Part shown: in pieces, positions 15,368 to 24,865 of the stretch | How positions within the stretch are numbered: position 1 is the first letter of the stretch | Layout of the letters: each line of letters opens with the position of its first letter | Source of the DNA: Lewinellaceae bacterium | GTDB lineage: Bacteria > Bacteroidota > Bacteroidia > Chitinophagales > Saprospiraceae | DNA: 64,000 nucleotides | Assembly: GCA_020636375.1 (NCBI GenBank) | Contig: JACJXZ010000001.1 | Span: forward strand, 124,001 to 188,000 | Direction: 5' to 3' | Position numbers and translations under genes: made by a program | The notes under the pieces: model-generated | Databases searched by the model: none | Told to the model about the DNA's origin: nothing | The model's input: only the letters and a program-made list of their open reading frames with translations

Positions 15368-16888
15368 ATGAAAAAACTATCCTTTTTCATAGCCGTTCTG
15401 CTTCTGCTCGGAAGCTGCCGGGAAGATACCATAAGCCTCACTTCCTACGGCCGGCTGGCCGGCGAAGTCCTCGACGCGGAAACCCTGGTTCCCATCGCCG
15501 GGGCGAGCGTCACGACCAATCCTGAATCGGAACTCGTCATTACCGACGAATTCGGGGAGTTCACCATCGATTCCCTCCTGGAAGGTTCTTACAGCATCCG
15601 GACCAGGTTTGCCGGATATGACGACGCCGTCATCACCGTACAACTAGAAGGAGACCGTATAAATTCCGTTAAAATACTCATCACAAAGGATACGGACCTC
15701 AACAACCCGCCGCCTTTGCCCACCGTGCTGCAGCCGGCCAACGGCGCCCAGGGCCTCGACCCCAACCTCACTTTATCCTGGACCGCCCCCGACCCGGATG
15801 GAGACAGCCTGACTTATGAAGTTTACCTGTATGATTCCGATACGCTGGTCCTGGACACGATAACGACAGATACCTTCCTGCACCCCCGCCCCAATAATAT
15901 GGCGTTGAGGTTCGACCAGCGGTACTACTGGCAGGTGGTCGCCAAAGATGGCGTCAACCCTCCGACATACGGCGAAGTGTGGAGCTTCACTATCCGGGAA
16001 TATCCCCGGGATGAATTCAGGTATGTCTTTGTGCGGCCGGTCAATGGAAACCTGACCATCTTTGGCGGCAAGGAACCCAACGGAGGTGCCAATCCGGTAG
16101 AAATTTCCTACCAGCTCACCAACGGCTTTCAGTCCTACTGGCGGCCCAGGCTCCGCCCGCAACTGAGAGATAAAATGGCCGCCTTGCGTTTAGTTGGTAC
16201 CGAAACTCACCTGTTCATCATGGACCGCGACGGGACGAATGCCCGGCAAGTGACCTCAGGCATCCCCCTGCGGTCCAAAGACGAAAGCCTGGCGTCCTAC
16301 TGCTGGTCTCCAACCGGCGACCAGTTGTTATTCATGAATTTTGGCAGGCTGTATCGGGTAAACACCGATGGCAGCGGCCTGGCCCTGGTCGCAGAGATCA
16401 GCGACGGCTTTATTTTTACCGGGGTCGACTGGACCGCCCGCAACAATAAAATTGTCGCAACTGCCGAAAGGCCCGACGGCATCCAGAGCAAATTATACGT
16501 CTTCGACCTGGATTCCATACCCCGGACCCGGCTGGAAAACTTGCTCGACGGCCAGATCCGGCATCCTGTTTTCGCCCCGGATGGCAGAACTGTTGCCTTT
16601 TCTTACAATTACGTTGACGATTTTTCTGCTACCGGCATGCCGCTCAACAGCGGGATCAGCATCTATAATATCGAAACCGGCGCCTATATGGGCTTGTCCT
16701 TTGGAAAAGAAGACGGTACAAACGACACGCAACCCAAATTCACCAATGGAGGCGCCAAGATATTATTCGTCAACAAACCCTTTGATAATGTAGGCCCGGC
16801 AAAGGTCATGCTAATGGACGTGGACCCCACCCAAAACCAAAACCGCGTTTTGTTATTTGAAAATGCCGATATGCCGGACTGGAATTAA
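15368..16888 (+). CDS. Lipoprotein with carboxypeptidase-regulatory-like, Fn3-like and TolB-type propeller domains
   Basis: A 506-residue lipoprotein (lipobox GSC near residue 17). Residues 27-110 are a carboxypeptidase-regulatory-like fold (GEVLDAETLVPIAGASV), 118-215 a fibronectin-type domain ending with YWQVVAKDG, and 220-506 a TolB/WD40-like propeller with blades such as YCWSPTGDQLLFM and HPVFAPDGRTVAFS. It follows csgG by four bases and so is probably co-expressed with the curli genes. It has no counterpart in the E. coli curli operons. A surface docking or matrix-binding role is possible but is inference. Confidence 0.8.
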   Translation: MKKLSFFIAVLLLLGSCREDTISLTSYGRLAGEVLDAETLVPIAGASVTTNPESELVITDEFGEFTIDSLLEGSYSIRTRFAGYDDAVITVQLEGDRINSVKILITKDTDLNNPPPLPTVLQPANGAQGLDPNLTLSWTAPDPDGDSLTYEVYLYDSDTLVLDTITTDTFLHPRPNNMALRFDQRYYWQVVAKDGVNPPTYGEVWSFTIREYPRDEFRYVFVRPVNGNLTIFGGKEPNGGANPVEISYQLTNGFQSYWRPRLRPQLRDKMAALRLVGTETHLFIMDRDGTNARQVTSGIPLRSKDESLASYCWSPTGDQLLFMNFGRLYRVNTDGSGLALVAEISDGFIFTGVDWTARNNKIVATAERPDGIQSKLYVFDLDSIPRTRLENLLDGQIRHPVFAPDGRTVAFSYNYVDDFSATGMPLNSGISIYNIETGAYMGLSFGKEDGTNDTQPKFTNGGAKILFVNKPFDNVGPAKVMLMDVDPTQNQNRVLLFENADMPDWN

Positions 16889-16924
16889 GCATATTTCGAG
16901 TTTTCATAGCCGGCGAAAATGAAA

Positions 16925-16960
16925 GAAGGCGCCCTTCCATTAGGAGGGGCGCCTTCTTTA
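16925..16960. terminator. Bidirectional rho-independent terminator
   Basis: A perfect 10-bp stem GAAGGCGCCC / GGGCGCCTTC (16925-16934 and 16947-16956) followed by TTTATTC on the plus strand and TTTCATTTTC on the minus strand. It separates the convergent curli-cluster lipoprotein and the giant repeat protein and should stop transcripts from both sides. Confidence 0.85.
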
Positions 16961-16985
16961 TTCAGTATCGGCAGAGAAATGCCCG

Positions 16986-19900
16986 TTAGGGTTTAACCAA
17001 CTTGAGGTTGGCCGCCGCCCCATTAGCCATCTGCAGGTGCAGAAGGTACAATCCCGGATACACTTCGCTGGTATTCAGTTCAATCCGGTTTTGCCCTTTT
17101 TCCAGCATTATAGCTTGCTGGAACAATTTCCTGCCCGAGTAGTCCAGCAGGCTAAGCACGCCTTCCGCCGGCGCTCCCGAATATCCGATATTTACCGTGA
17201 GGTTGCCCTGCACCGGCACCGGCCAGGCTTCCAGGCGCAGCACATCCGGCTGCTGAACCGCTGAAGCGTCCCCGCCGGCCCGCGGCCGTCCCTGGATCCG
17301 CTGAACGGTTACCACATCGGCCGACAAACTGTAACAATCGGTACTTAGGCTATCCAGCGCTGCCAGCGTATCGCCTGCCGCAAAGGCAAGGGAACCGGTG
17401 TAGGCCAGCCCCCAAACCAGGCAGGTGCCAGGGCCGGAGTTCTCAAAATTGAACCCGTCATCGGCCAATATGGCCAACACGGCAGTGCTGGTATCGGTGA
17501 TGAGGTATACATACCGGCTGTTGCTTGCGCCAACGCTGTCAAAATAAACCCAATCATTTAAGCCGTCGCCCACGGTCACATCCACCTGGCTGAAACCATC
17601 TTCCGTCATGACCATCCCTCCGTTGGGTACATCCATATTGACTGTGACGAAGTTGTCCGAAAAGTCATAACAACCATCCGTAATATCTATCTGTCCAAGG
17701 GTATCGCCCGGCGAAACGATAATGGTGCCGGAGTAAGCCAGGCCCCAGACCCGGATAACGCCGGCGCCCAGGTTTTCAAAGTTGGACAAAGGTGCTTCAT
17801 TTATCCCGATAAGCACGTCGTTGGTATCGGTCAGGACGTAGCCATAGAATTCTCCAAATGCATTGAAGTTTTCAAAGGCGATTACGTCGGCGACCCCATC
17901 GCCGGGACAAGTATAAACCACCTGCTCACCGCCCGCAGTTTGCACGAAACCGCCTTCTGTCTCTTCCAGCACTGCCGGGATGAAATTGTCGGACAGGTCA
18001 TAACATTCATCAGACAGGGGCGCAAGGGACAGCGTGTCGCCGGGCATCGCGGTTATATTGCCGGTGTATGCCATCCCCCAGACCTGAATGGCCCCTGAGC
18101 CGGTACTGCTAAACCCGGAAAGGCTTGCGTCCGGCCCGTACAGGATGATGCCGGAGGTATCGGTAATGACGTAGGCAAACAAACTGTTTACGACGCCTAT
18201 GCTGTCAAAAACTATGGCATCGGCGAGGTTGCTGCCAGAACAGGCATCGACAAAGCCAGTACCGTCGGCAGTGCTCAGCGTGCCTCCGTCCGGAATATCC
18301 CGGTACACCGTAATGAAGTTGGAAGACAGGGCGTAACACCCGGCAGCCAACCGGGCAACTCCAGCCGTGTCGCCCGGCATGGCAATAAGGCTGTCGCTGT
18401 ATGCCAGGCCCCAGACCAGAGAAACCCCGATGCTGTCGTCTTCAAAATCTTCGAAGTCCGCCACGGGGATAGACAAGATGACATTATTGGTGTCGGTGAT
18501 CAGGTAAGTGTAGGAATCTCCCAGTATGCCCGCACTGTCGAAGCGGACCGTGTCCGCCAGGCCATCGCCCGGGCACAGGTAAACAACTGTATCTCCGGCC
18601 TCCGTGCTGACCAGCCCTCCGTTCGCTTCTTCCCGGAAGACGCTTACAAAGTCGTCAGAAAGGTCGAAACAGGCGTCGGACAGCGCGGCTGACGACGCCG
18701 TATCTCCGGCCATTGCCGTCAGGTTGCCGGTGTAAGCCAGGCCCCAGACGTAACACAGGCCAGCCCCGGCACCTTCGAAATCAATGCCGTCCGTATTGCT
18801 TAAGCTGAGGATAACTGCGTTAGTGTCGGTCACCACATAGGCATAGGCACTGTTGCTGGCACCCACGCTGTCAAAGCGGATCAGGCCGGATAAACCATCG
18901 CTCGTGCAGACCGTCACGCTGGATTGTCCGGCTTCGGTCAGCACGTTGCCGCCGTTGGGAATCTCCCGGTAAACCGTGACAAAATTCCCGGAGAGGCTGA
19001 AGCAATCGTCGCTCAACGGCACATTGGAAGCCGTATCGCCGGCCATTACGGTGAGGTTGCCGGTAAAGGCAATGCCCCACACCCGGGACACGCCAACGCC
19101 AAAGCCTTCGAAATCAGCGGCGCCCGAAGGGACAACAGCCTCTACCACATTATTGGTATCCGTGACAATGTAAGCATAACCGGCGCCGATGGAACCGGCA
19201 TTGTCGAATTGGACGATATCCGCGACTCCGTCGCCGGGGCAGGTGTAGGCCTCCGTTTCGCCAGCATCCGTGCTTACCATACCCCCCAGCGGCTGCTGGT
19301 GGATGACCGTAATGTAATTTTCCGAAAGGGCATAACATCCGGCAGCCAGGATGGTGTTGGCGACCGTATCTCCGGGCATGGCGAACAGGCTATCCGGATA
19401 GGCCAGCCCCCAAACCCGGCTAATACCGGTTCCCACCCCCTCGAAGTCAGCAAAATCACCCGGTGGAATGCTGACGATTACATCATTAGTGTCTGTAATG
19501 ATATACGTAAACGCACCGGAAGCAACGCCGGCGCTGTCAAACCGGACGATATCCGGGATGCCGTTTCCGGGGCAAAGGAAAACTTCTGTCTCTCCGGCTT
19601 CCGTCATGACCATGCCTCCTTCCGTACCCAGGCGGTTCACGGCAATGAAGTTGGACGACAATCCGTAACATCCCTCGGATAGGGGAGTGGCCGAGGCCGT
19701 ATCGCCCGCCATAGCTAAAAGTACGCCGGAGTATCCCAGCCCCCAGACCCGGCAAATGCCTGTGCCGGCACCTTCAAAGTCGGCGAAATCCGCATCCGGT
19801 ATGGACAGGATTACGTTGTTGGTGTCGGTAACCAAATAAACGAAAGAGTCGGCCACCACTCCCGTGCTGTCAAACCGTATGAGGTCGGCCAGGCCGTCTC

Positions 19901-22682
19901 CGGCGCAGATCGACACATCCGTTTCGCCGCTCTCCGTGCTGACCATGCCGCCGTCTCCCGCCTGCCGGTTGACGGTGACAAAGTTGCCTGACAGAGCATA
20001 GCAACTGTCGGAAAGGGCAACAGCCGAGGCGGTGTCGCCAGGCATTGCCGTCAGGGTGCCCAGGTAAGCCAGGCCCCAGACCCGGCAGGTGCCGGCGCTG
20101 TCAAAATTAATCACGTCGGAAAGAGGCAAAGAAAGGATCACGTTATTGGTATCCGTCACCACATAGGTAAACGCAGCGTTGCCTGTGCCAGCGCTGTCAA
20201 AGCGGATGCTGTCCGCTGTGCCGCCGCCAATACACAAATCCACGGTAGTTTCGCCATTTTCCGTGCTGACGGTTCCGCCGTCGACGGACTGCCGGGTTAC
20301 GGTTATGAAATTATCCGACAAAGCAAAACATCCGTCAGAAAGCATGGCAACGGAAGCGGTGTCTCCGGCCTGAGCCGTTAAGGAACCGGTATAGGCCAGG
20401 CCCCAGACATAACAAATGCCCGCACTGGCGCCTTCGAAGTCAAAGCTGTCTCCGGTTGGCAGGGCAAGGATCACGTTGTTGGTGTCGGTGACGATATAGC
20501 TGTAGTTGCTGTTGCCCGTGCCGGTACTGTCGAAGCGGACTACGTCAGCCAGCCCATCCCCGGCACAAAGCGCCAGGCTTGTGCTTCCGGACTCGGTACT
20601 GACCTGCCCGCCGGCCGGCTGTTCTTTGTAGACGGTGATAAAGTTGCCGGAAAGCGCGAAACAGTCATCCGACAGGGCTGCGGTACTGGCCGTATCGCCG
20701 GCCATAGCTGTTAAGTTTCCGGTAAAGGCCAGGCCCCAGACCCGGCAGGTGCCCGGCCCGGCAGGTTCGAAGTCGTACTGGTCCGCTGTCGGCAGCGCCA
20801 GGATCACATTGTTCGTATCGGTGACGACATAGGCATAGCTTCCGCTGCCGCCGGTAGTGCTGAACCGGATCACGTCCGCCAGCCCGTCGCCGGGGCAGGT
20901 GAAAGCTTCCAGGCCGCCTCCTGCCGTGCTCACTGTCCCGCCGTCCGGCTGCTGGTGGATGACGGTAATGTAATTATCGGAAAGGCTGAAACAACCGTCG
21001 GACAGCAGGGCGGCCGAAGCCGTGTCGCCGGCCAGGGCCGTCAGGTTCCCGGAGTAGGCCAGGCCCCAGACCCGGCTCACCCCGATGCCGGCGGTGTCGA
21101 AGTCCGCCTCATCTCCCGCCGGGAAGCTGACGATGACATTGCTGGTGTCCGTAATCACATAGGCATAACTGGCGCCGACAACGCCGCTGCTGTCAAACCG
21201 GATAATGTCCGCGATTCCATCCCCCGGGCAGGTGAAAACTTCCGTTTCGCCGCCCTCTGCAGCCACCATGCCGCCGGCAGGCGGCGTATTGTAAATCGCA
21301 AGGAAATTGCTGGAAAGGGCGAAGCAACTATCCGATAGGGCAGTGGTGGAAGCTGTGTCGCCGGGCATTGCCGTCAGTGCGCCGTTGTAAGCCAGTCCCC
21401 ACAAACGGTAAATGCCCTCGCTCAGGCTGCTTGCCAGGATAAATGTGGTGTCCGGGAAAGATAAGATAACATTACTGGTATCTGTCAGCACGAAAGCAAA
21501 GTTGTTTCCGGCCGCTCCGTTGCTCACAAACCGGATGGTGTCCTGGGCGAGGTTGTCCGGGCATATAAACACCTCGGTTTCGCCGACATCGGTGCTGATG
21601 CTCCCTCCGGTGGTGCCCTCTTTGTTCACGGTGACGTAATTATCGGAGAGGTCGAAACATCCGTCGCTCAGGCTGGCGACGGAAGCCGTATCGCCGGCAG
21701 AAGCGATGATCATGCCGGTGTAAGCCAGGCCCCAGACCCGGCAAACGCCGGCGCCGATGGTGTCAAAGTCTATTTGGTCGCCCCCCGGCAGGAAGAGAAT
21801 CACATTGTTTGTGTCCGTCACCACATAAGCATAGGCGCCGCCGCTCGTGCCCATGCTGTCGAACCGGACGATGTCAGCCGGCCCGCCGCCTGCACACAGG
21901 GACACTTCGTCGGCGCCATCCTCTGTGCTCACCGTCCCGCCTTCCGGTTCCTGCCGGATGATGGTGACAAAATTTGCCGATAAGGAGTAACAGCCGTCGG
22001 CGAGGCTTGCGGTTGCGGCGTCATCGCCTATCATGGCAGTTAGATTGCCGTTATAAGCCAATCCCCATACCCGGGACACGCCGGTGCTGTCGTCTTCGAA
22101 ATCTGCGGCATCCCCGGCCAGGATTTCGGCGATGATGTTGTTTTCATCGGTGACGAGGTAAACAAAGGAAGCGCCGGCATCAACTCCCGTGCTGTCGAAG
22201 CGGACGATGTCGGCCAGGCCGTCGCCCGGGCAGGCATAAGCCTCCGTAGCACCGTCTTCGGTGCTTACCATCCCGGCTGAAGGCGCATCGCCGGTGATGG
22301 AGATGGAGTTGGCCGTCAGCGCATAGCAACCGCTCGCCAGGGGTGTCCCCAGCGGGTCTCCGACCCTGGCCCGGATAGAGCCTATAAAATTGAAGGCGTA
22401 CACGTTGAAGCTGTTGCCCGGCAGGCTGGAGAAGTCAATGGTTCCGCTCAGCCCGATGTAGACGATCACGCCGTTTTCGTCGGCTACCAGGTAGCCGACC
22501 GGCAACGCACTGATGTTGGCGGCAAAATTGAGGGTTGAGGAGAAACCGCCCTGGCAAAGATCAATGCTGCTCTGCCCGGCAGGGCCGTTGACCTCCATGC
22601 CGCTGAGGCAGGGGAACTGGCCGTTGAGCGTTGTCGTGCCGGATAAAAGAAGCAGGGAGAATAGAAGGTGTTTACAATTCAT
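16986..22682 (-). CDS. Giant tandem-repeat T9SS-secreted protein
   Basis: A 1898-residue protein: signal peptide (about residues 1-22), one diverged unit, about fifteen repeats of 108-112 residues, and a T9SS sorting domain (last 80 residues, EAWPVPVQGNLTV to GLYLLHLQM). A typical repeat runs GGxVSTExGETEV, CPGDGLADIVRFDS, YVVTDTNNVILS, DFEGAGTG, CRVWGLAYTGNLTAMAGDTAS, LSDGCYALSDNFVTV. Nearly every unit has a Cys before PGDG and one in GCYALS, probably forming one disulfide each. The beta-rich, acidic units suggest a long surface filament or adhesin (inference). Unit function is not known to me. The frame is intact despite the repeats. Confidence 0.88.
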   Translation of the reverse strand: MNCKHLLFSLLLLSGTTTLNGQFPCLSGMEVNGPAGQSSIDLCQGGFSSTLNFAANISALPVGYLVADENGVIVYIGLSGTIDFSSLPGNSFNVYAFNFIGSIRARVGDPLGTPLASGCYALTANSISITGDAPSAGMVSTEDGATEAYACPGDGLADIVRFDSTGVDAGASFVYLVTDENNIIAEILAGDAADFEDDSTGVSRVWGLAYNGNLTAMIGDDAATASLADGCYSLSANFVTIIRQEPEGGTVSTEDGADEVSLCAGGGPADIVRFDSMGTSGGAYAYVVTDTNNVILFLPGGDQIDFDTIGAGVCRVWGLAYTGMIIASAGDTASVASLSDGCFDLSDNYVTVNKEGTTGGSISTDVGETEVFICPDNLAQDTIRFVSNGAAGNNFAFVLTDTSNVILSFPDTTFILASSLSEGIYRLWGLAYNGALTAMPGDTASTTALSDSCFALSSNFLAIYNTPPAGGMVAAEGGETEVFTCPGDGIADIIRFDSSGVVGASYAYVITDTSNVIVSFPAGDEADFDTAGIGVSRVWGLAYSGNLTALAGDTASAALLSDGCFSLSDNYITVIHQQPDGGTVSTAGGGLEAFTCPGDGLADVIRFSTTGGSGSYAYVVTDTNNVILALPTADQYDFEPAGPGTCRVWGLAFTGNLTAMAGDTASTAALSDDCFALSGNFITVYKEQPAGGQVSTESGSTSLALCAGDGLADVVRFDSTGTGNSNYSYIVTDTNNVILALPTGDSFDFEGASAGICYVWGLAYTGSLTAQAGDTASVAMLSDGCFALSDNFITVTRQSVDGGTVSTENGETTVDLCIGGGTADSIRFDSAGTGNAAFTYVVTDTNNVILSLPLSDVINFDSAGTCRVWGLAYLGTLTAMPGDTASAVALSDSCYALSGNFVTVNRQAGDGGMVSTESGETDVSICAGDGLADLIRFDSTGVVADSFVYLVTDTNNVILSIPDADFADFEGAGTGICRVWGLGYSGVLLAMAGDTASATPLSEGCYGLSSNFIAVNRLGTEGGMVMTEAGETEVFLCPGNGIPDIVRFDSAGVASGAFTYIITDTNDVIVSIPPGDFADFEGVGTGISRVWGLAYPDSLFAMPGDTVANTILAAGCYALSENYITVIHQQPLGGMVSTDAGETEAYTCPGDGVADIVQFDNAGSIGAGYAYIVTDTNNVVEAVVPSGAADFEGFGVGVSRVWGIAFTGNLTVMAGDTASNVPLSDDCFSLSGNFVTVYREIPNGGNVLTEAGQSSVTVCTSDGLSGLIRFDSVGASNSAYAYVVTDTNAVILSLSNTDGIDFEGAGAGLCYVWGLAYTGNLTAMAGDTASSAALSDACFDLSDDFVSVFREEANGGLVSTEAGDTVVYLCPGDGLADTVRFDSAGILGDSYTYLITDTNNVILSIPVADFEDFEDDSIGVSLVWGLAYSDSLIAMPGDTAGVARLAAGCYALSSNFITVYRDIPDGGTLSTADGTGFVDACSGSNLADAIVFDSIGVVNSLFAYVITDTSGIILYGPDASLSGFSSTGSGAIQVWGMAYTGNITAMPGDTLSLAPLSDECYDLSDNFIPAVLEETEGGFVQTAGGEQVVYTCPGDGVADVIAFENFNAFGEFYGYVLTDTNDVLIGINEAPLSNFENLGAGVIRVWGLAYSGTIIVSPGDTLGQIDITDGCYDFSDNFVTVNMDVPNGGMVMTEDGFSQVDVTVGDGLNDWVYFDSVGASNSRYVYLITDTSTAVLAILADDGFNFENSGPGTCLVWGLAYTGSLAFAAGDTLAALDSLSTDCYSLSADVVTVQRIQGRPRAGGDASAVQQPDVLRLEAWPVPVQGNLTVNIGYSGAPAEGVLSLLDYSGRKLFQQAIMLEKGQNRIELNTSEVYPGLYLLHLQMANGAAANLKLVKP
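17300..22620 (-). repeat. About sixteen coding tandem repeats of about 330 bp
   Basis: DNA encoding the repeats of the giant secreted protein. The units keep near-identical protein blocks (VWGLAY, AGDTAS, TDTNNV), but the DNA has many silent differences, so the array is old rather than freshly expanded. The first and last units are the most diverged. Limits are approximate to within a repeat. Confidence 0.8.
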
Positions 22683-22846
22683 TGGATCGATTTTTGGTTA
22701 TGCAGAAGCGTTAGGAAATACCACAACAAAAGTGCCCTGAAAGCGCGGAGCTTGAGGGCTAAAAATGTAATCGCCTTATTTTCAGAAAATTAAGAGCATG
22801 TAAACTGAATAAGTCAGCAATTTCTCATGTAGAGCTCGCACGTTTT

Positions 22847-22900
22847 GCCACTAAAACACGAAGGCACAAAATCCGCACGAAGTTTCGTGGGATTTTGTGC
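22847..22900. repeat. Dispersed CACTAARRCACGAA element with hairpin
   Basis: CCACTAAAACACGAAGGCAC is followed by a near-perfect inverted repeat (22864-22881 with 22884-22900, one extra G in the left arm). A sister copy of the first 20 bases lies at 41663-41682, 17 of 20 identical. The region 22683-23056 otherwise shows no gene; a 73-codon frame over it only translates the repeat. Confidence 0.6.
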
Positions 22901-23056
22901 TTTTGTGCTTTCGTGGCATCTTTTCAGCACGTGCACACCTCACATGAGGAACTACTGTGAATAAGTTCGAGCCAGGACAATCCCCCCGGCTTTCTACATC
23001 TTCCTGGGGGTTTAATATACTACAATCTTTGATATAGTAAAAATCGGCAGGTAAAA

Positions 23057-23082
23057 TTAAATACGAATACATTCGTATTTAA
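23057..23082. repeat. 12-bp perfect palindrome 3' of the sterol-desaturase gene
   Basis: TTAAATACGAAT and ATTCGTATTTAA separated by two bases, 14 bases past the stop of the minus-strand hydroxylase gene. It could act as a terminator, though it lacks a long T run, or as a protein-binding site. It shares the TACGAA core with the longer palindrome upstream of the same gene. Confidence 0.6.
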
Positions 23083-23096
23083 CCTCCTGCAAAGAG

Positions 23097-24371
23097 TCAC
23101 CCGGCCCTTTGCAGGCCTTGAGCGGCGGGCAGCACCTCATACACCACGAAGGCCGAAGTGAGGGCAGGGGAAAAGATAAAGTATGCTGTCAGCAGGTAGA
23201 TGCCGGCGGGCCAGGCGCCGGCCAGGCCGAACCAATCGCCCTGGATATAGATCAAAACCAGCCCGGCTATCGACCGAGACAGCTCGACCCACCAGGCGTG
23301 AGGGTTTTTATCCATCAGCATGGTGAAGCTGAATATGGAGAGGAAAAGGAAAGCTCCGTAAACCAGCGCCTGTTGAAAGCCGATGTCTGCCAGGTTGTTA
23401 AACAGGTACATCATCAGCATGAACGTGAAGACAAACTGTGCCCAGGCCCAGGCCTGCAGTTTACGGGATAGGGTAGGGGCGTATTTTTCAAAATCGTATA
23501 CATTCCGGATCGAAGGCACGGGGTATTTCCCGGCTATGTCAGCCGGGCGCCAGCCGGTCGGCATAAACCAGATTTTCAGCTTATCCTTCCAGGACTTTGT
23601 CCTCCAGGCATCCTTCACCAGAAGCCAGAGATGCATAAAATTAATGAGGAAGGGGTTCCAGGTCCGCACCGGGCGGGTGACGCCATAGACGGGCGGCACC
23701 TCGTCCAGCTCTTCCTGGAAGGTGCCGAAAATTTTGTCCCACACGATAAAGATCTGCGAAAGGTTCTTGTCCAGGTACTCGGGGTTGATGGCATGGTGAA
23801 CCCGGTGGTGAGAGGGAGTGACGATAATCTTTTCCAGAAAGCCCATTTTCCCGATCAGGCGGGTGTGGTACCAGTACTGGGCGAACAGGTGCAGCGGCGC
23901 CACTACGCCGACCACTTCCGCCGGGACTCCCAGAAAGGCGATGGGCACCAGAAAGAAGACGGTAATGGAAATGAAACCCGAGATGGACTGGCGCAGGGCG
24001 CAGCCCAGGTTGTATTCCTCGCTGCTGTGATGGATGATGTGGCGGTTCCAGAAAATATTGACGCGGTGGGAGAGCCGGTGCACCCAGTAGCCGGCAAAGT
24101 CCAGCCCGATGAAGGCCAGCGTATAGGCCATCCAGGTGGGGCGTATTTCCAGAAGCGCGACATGATCCACGAACCAGCCGTAGGAAACGACGACGACAGT
24201 CAGGCCCAGGACGTCTTTGATCACGTTCGTAAGGCCAGAGCTCAGGCTGGACAGCGTGTCCATGCTGCGAAGCACTTCCTCGCCTTTGAGCCAGGCAGCC
24301 AGGGCCTCCAGCAGCAGCAGGGACATGAAAAAGGGAATGGCATAATTCAGTACCGATGCGTAAGCTTCCAT
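23097..24371 (-). CDS. Sterol desaturase / fatty acid hydroxylase family membrane enzyme
   Basis: A 424-residue integral membrane di-iron oxygenase-type protein. The histidine clusters are intact: His98-x3-His102 (HRLSH), His111-x2-His114-His115 (HIIHH), and His188-His189 with His192-His193 (SHHRVHH). The hydroxylase core covers residues 80-250. An extra C-terminal part with four or more helices (about 300-424) makes it longer than many family members of about 250-300 residues. Substrate unknown; lipids, sterols or hopanoids and carotenoids are used by relatives. It is a single-gene unit flanked on both sides by perfect palindromes. Confidence 0.9.
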   Translation of the reverse strand: MEAYASVLNYAIPFFMSLLLLEALAAWLKGEEVLRSMDTLSSLSSGLTNVIKDVLGLTVVVVSYGWFVDHVALLEIRPTWMAYTLAFIGLDFAGYWVHRLSHRVNIFWNRHIIHHSSEEYNLGCALRQSISGFISITVFFLVPIAFLGVPAEVVGVVAPLHLFAQYWYHTRLIGKMGFLEKIIVTPSHHRVHHAINPEYLDKNLSQIFIVWDKIFGTFQEELDEVPPVYGVTRPVRTWNPFLINFMHLWLLVKDAWRTKSWKDKLKIWFMPTGWRPADIAGKYPVPSIRNVYDFEKYAPTLSRKLQAWAWAQFVFTFMLMMYLFNNLADIGFQQALVYGAFLFLSIFSFTMLMDKNPHAWWVELSRSIAGLVLIYIQGDWFGLAGAWPAGIYLLTAYFIFSPALTSAFVVYEVLPAAQGLQRAG

Positions 24372-24420
24372 ATCTAAATGGTTTCCAGAAAGCGAAATTT
24401 CGCTGGAAATTTACAAAATT

Positions 24421-24470
24421 TCTGCGCGTAATTAAAGTACGAAAAATTTCGTACTTTAATTACGCGCAGA
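24421..24470. repeat. 50-bp perfect palindrome upstream of the sterol-desaturase gene
   Basis: Two 24-base arms, TCTGCGCGTAATTAAAGTAC plus GAAA on the left and its exact reverse complement on the right, separated by AA. It begins 50 bases upstream of the minus-strand start codon. In RNA it would form a very stable hairpin with almost no loop; in DNA it could extrude a cruciform or bind a dimeric protein. Confidence 0.85.
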
Positions 24471-24865
24471 GGACAGGAGAGGGGAATAGAGAGGGAAACC
24501 GGTAGTTGGAAATATTTCACCCGAAATTATTTGATTCTCCGCAAGAAGGGCCTGAAGCCATGACGCACCGGAAAACCCGGAGCAGTTTGCCGGGAGGAAT
24601 GAGCGCGACACAAGGCGATCGCCATTGTCCTGGCCGGCGATCCCGGGTCTGCAAACAGCCTTGCTTATTTTCGGATTATTGGCGGATAGCTGGCCGTTTA
24701 GCTGATCCGGCCTCCGGGAGCAGTTGCTGATCCGGGTTTATTATTTTTCCTATAATTTATATTATGTTAAATAGAAAGCTTTAAAACAACTTCTTTTCTA
24801 TTATGGGAATTTTTGCAATGGAAACAATGTTGGGGAAATTAGATTGATTCATAAAACTCATTGTC
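24471..24865 (+). other. 395-base gap without a convincing gene
   Basis: GC-rich to 24730, then a sharply AT-rich stretch (24733-24850) before the GH73 gene, which probably holds its promoter. GGGAATTTTTGC near 24805 resembles a TAnnTTTG -7 box with one mismatch, without a clear partner. A 74-codon frame at 24506 has no signal peptide or known motif. Confidence 0.4.

Noticed and set aside
22851..23072. 73-codon minus-strand frame
   Set aside because: It only translates the dispersed CACTAARRCACGAA hairpin repeat.
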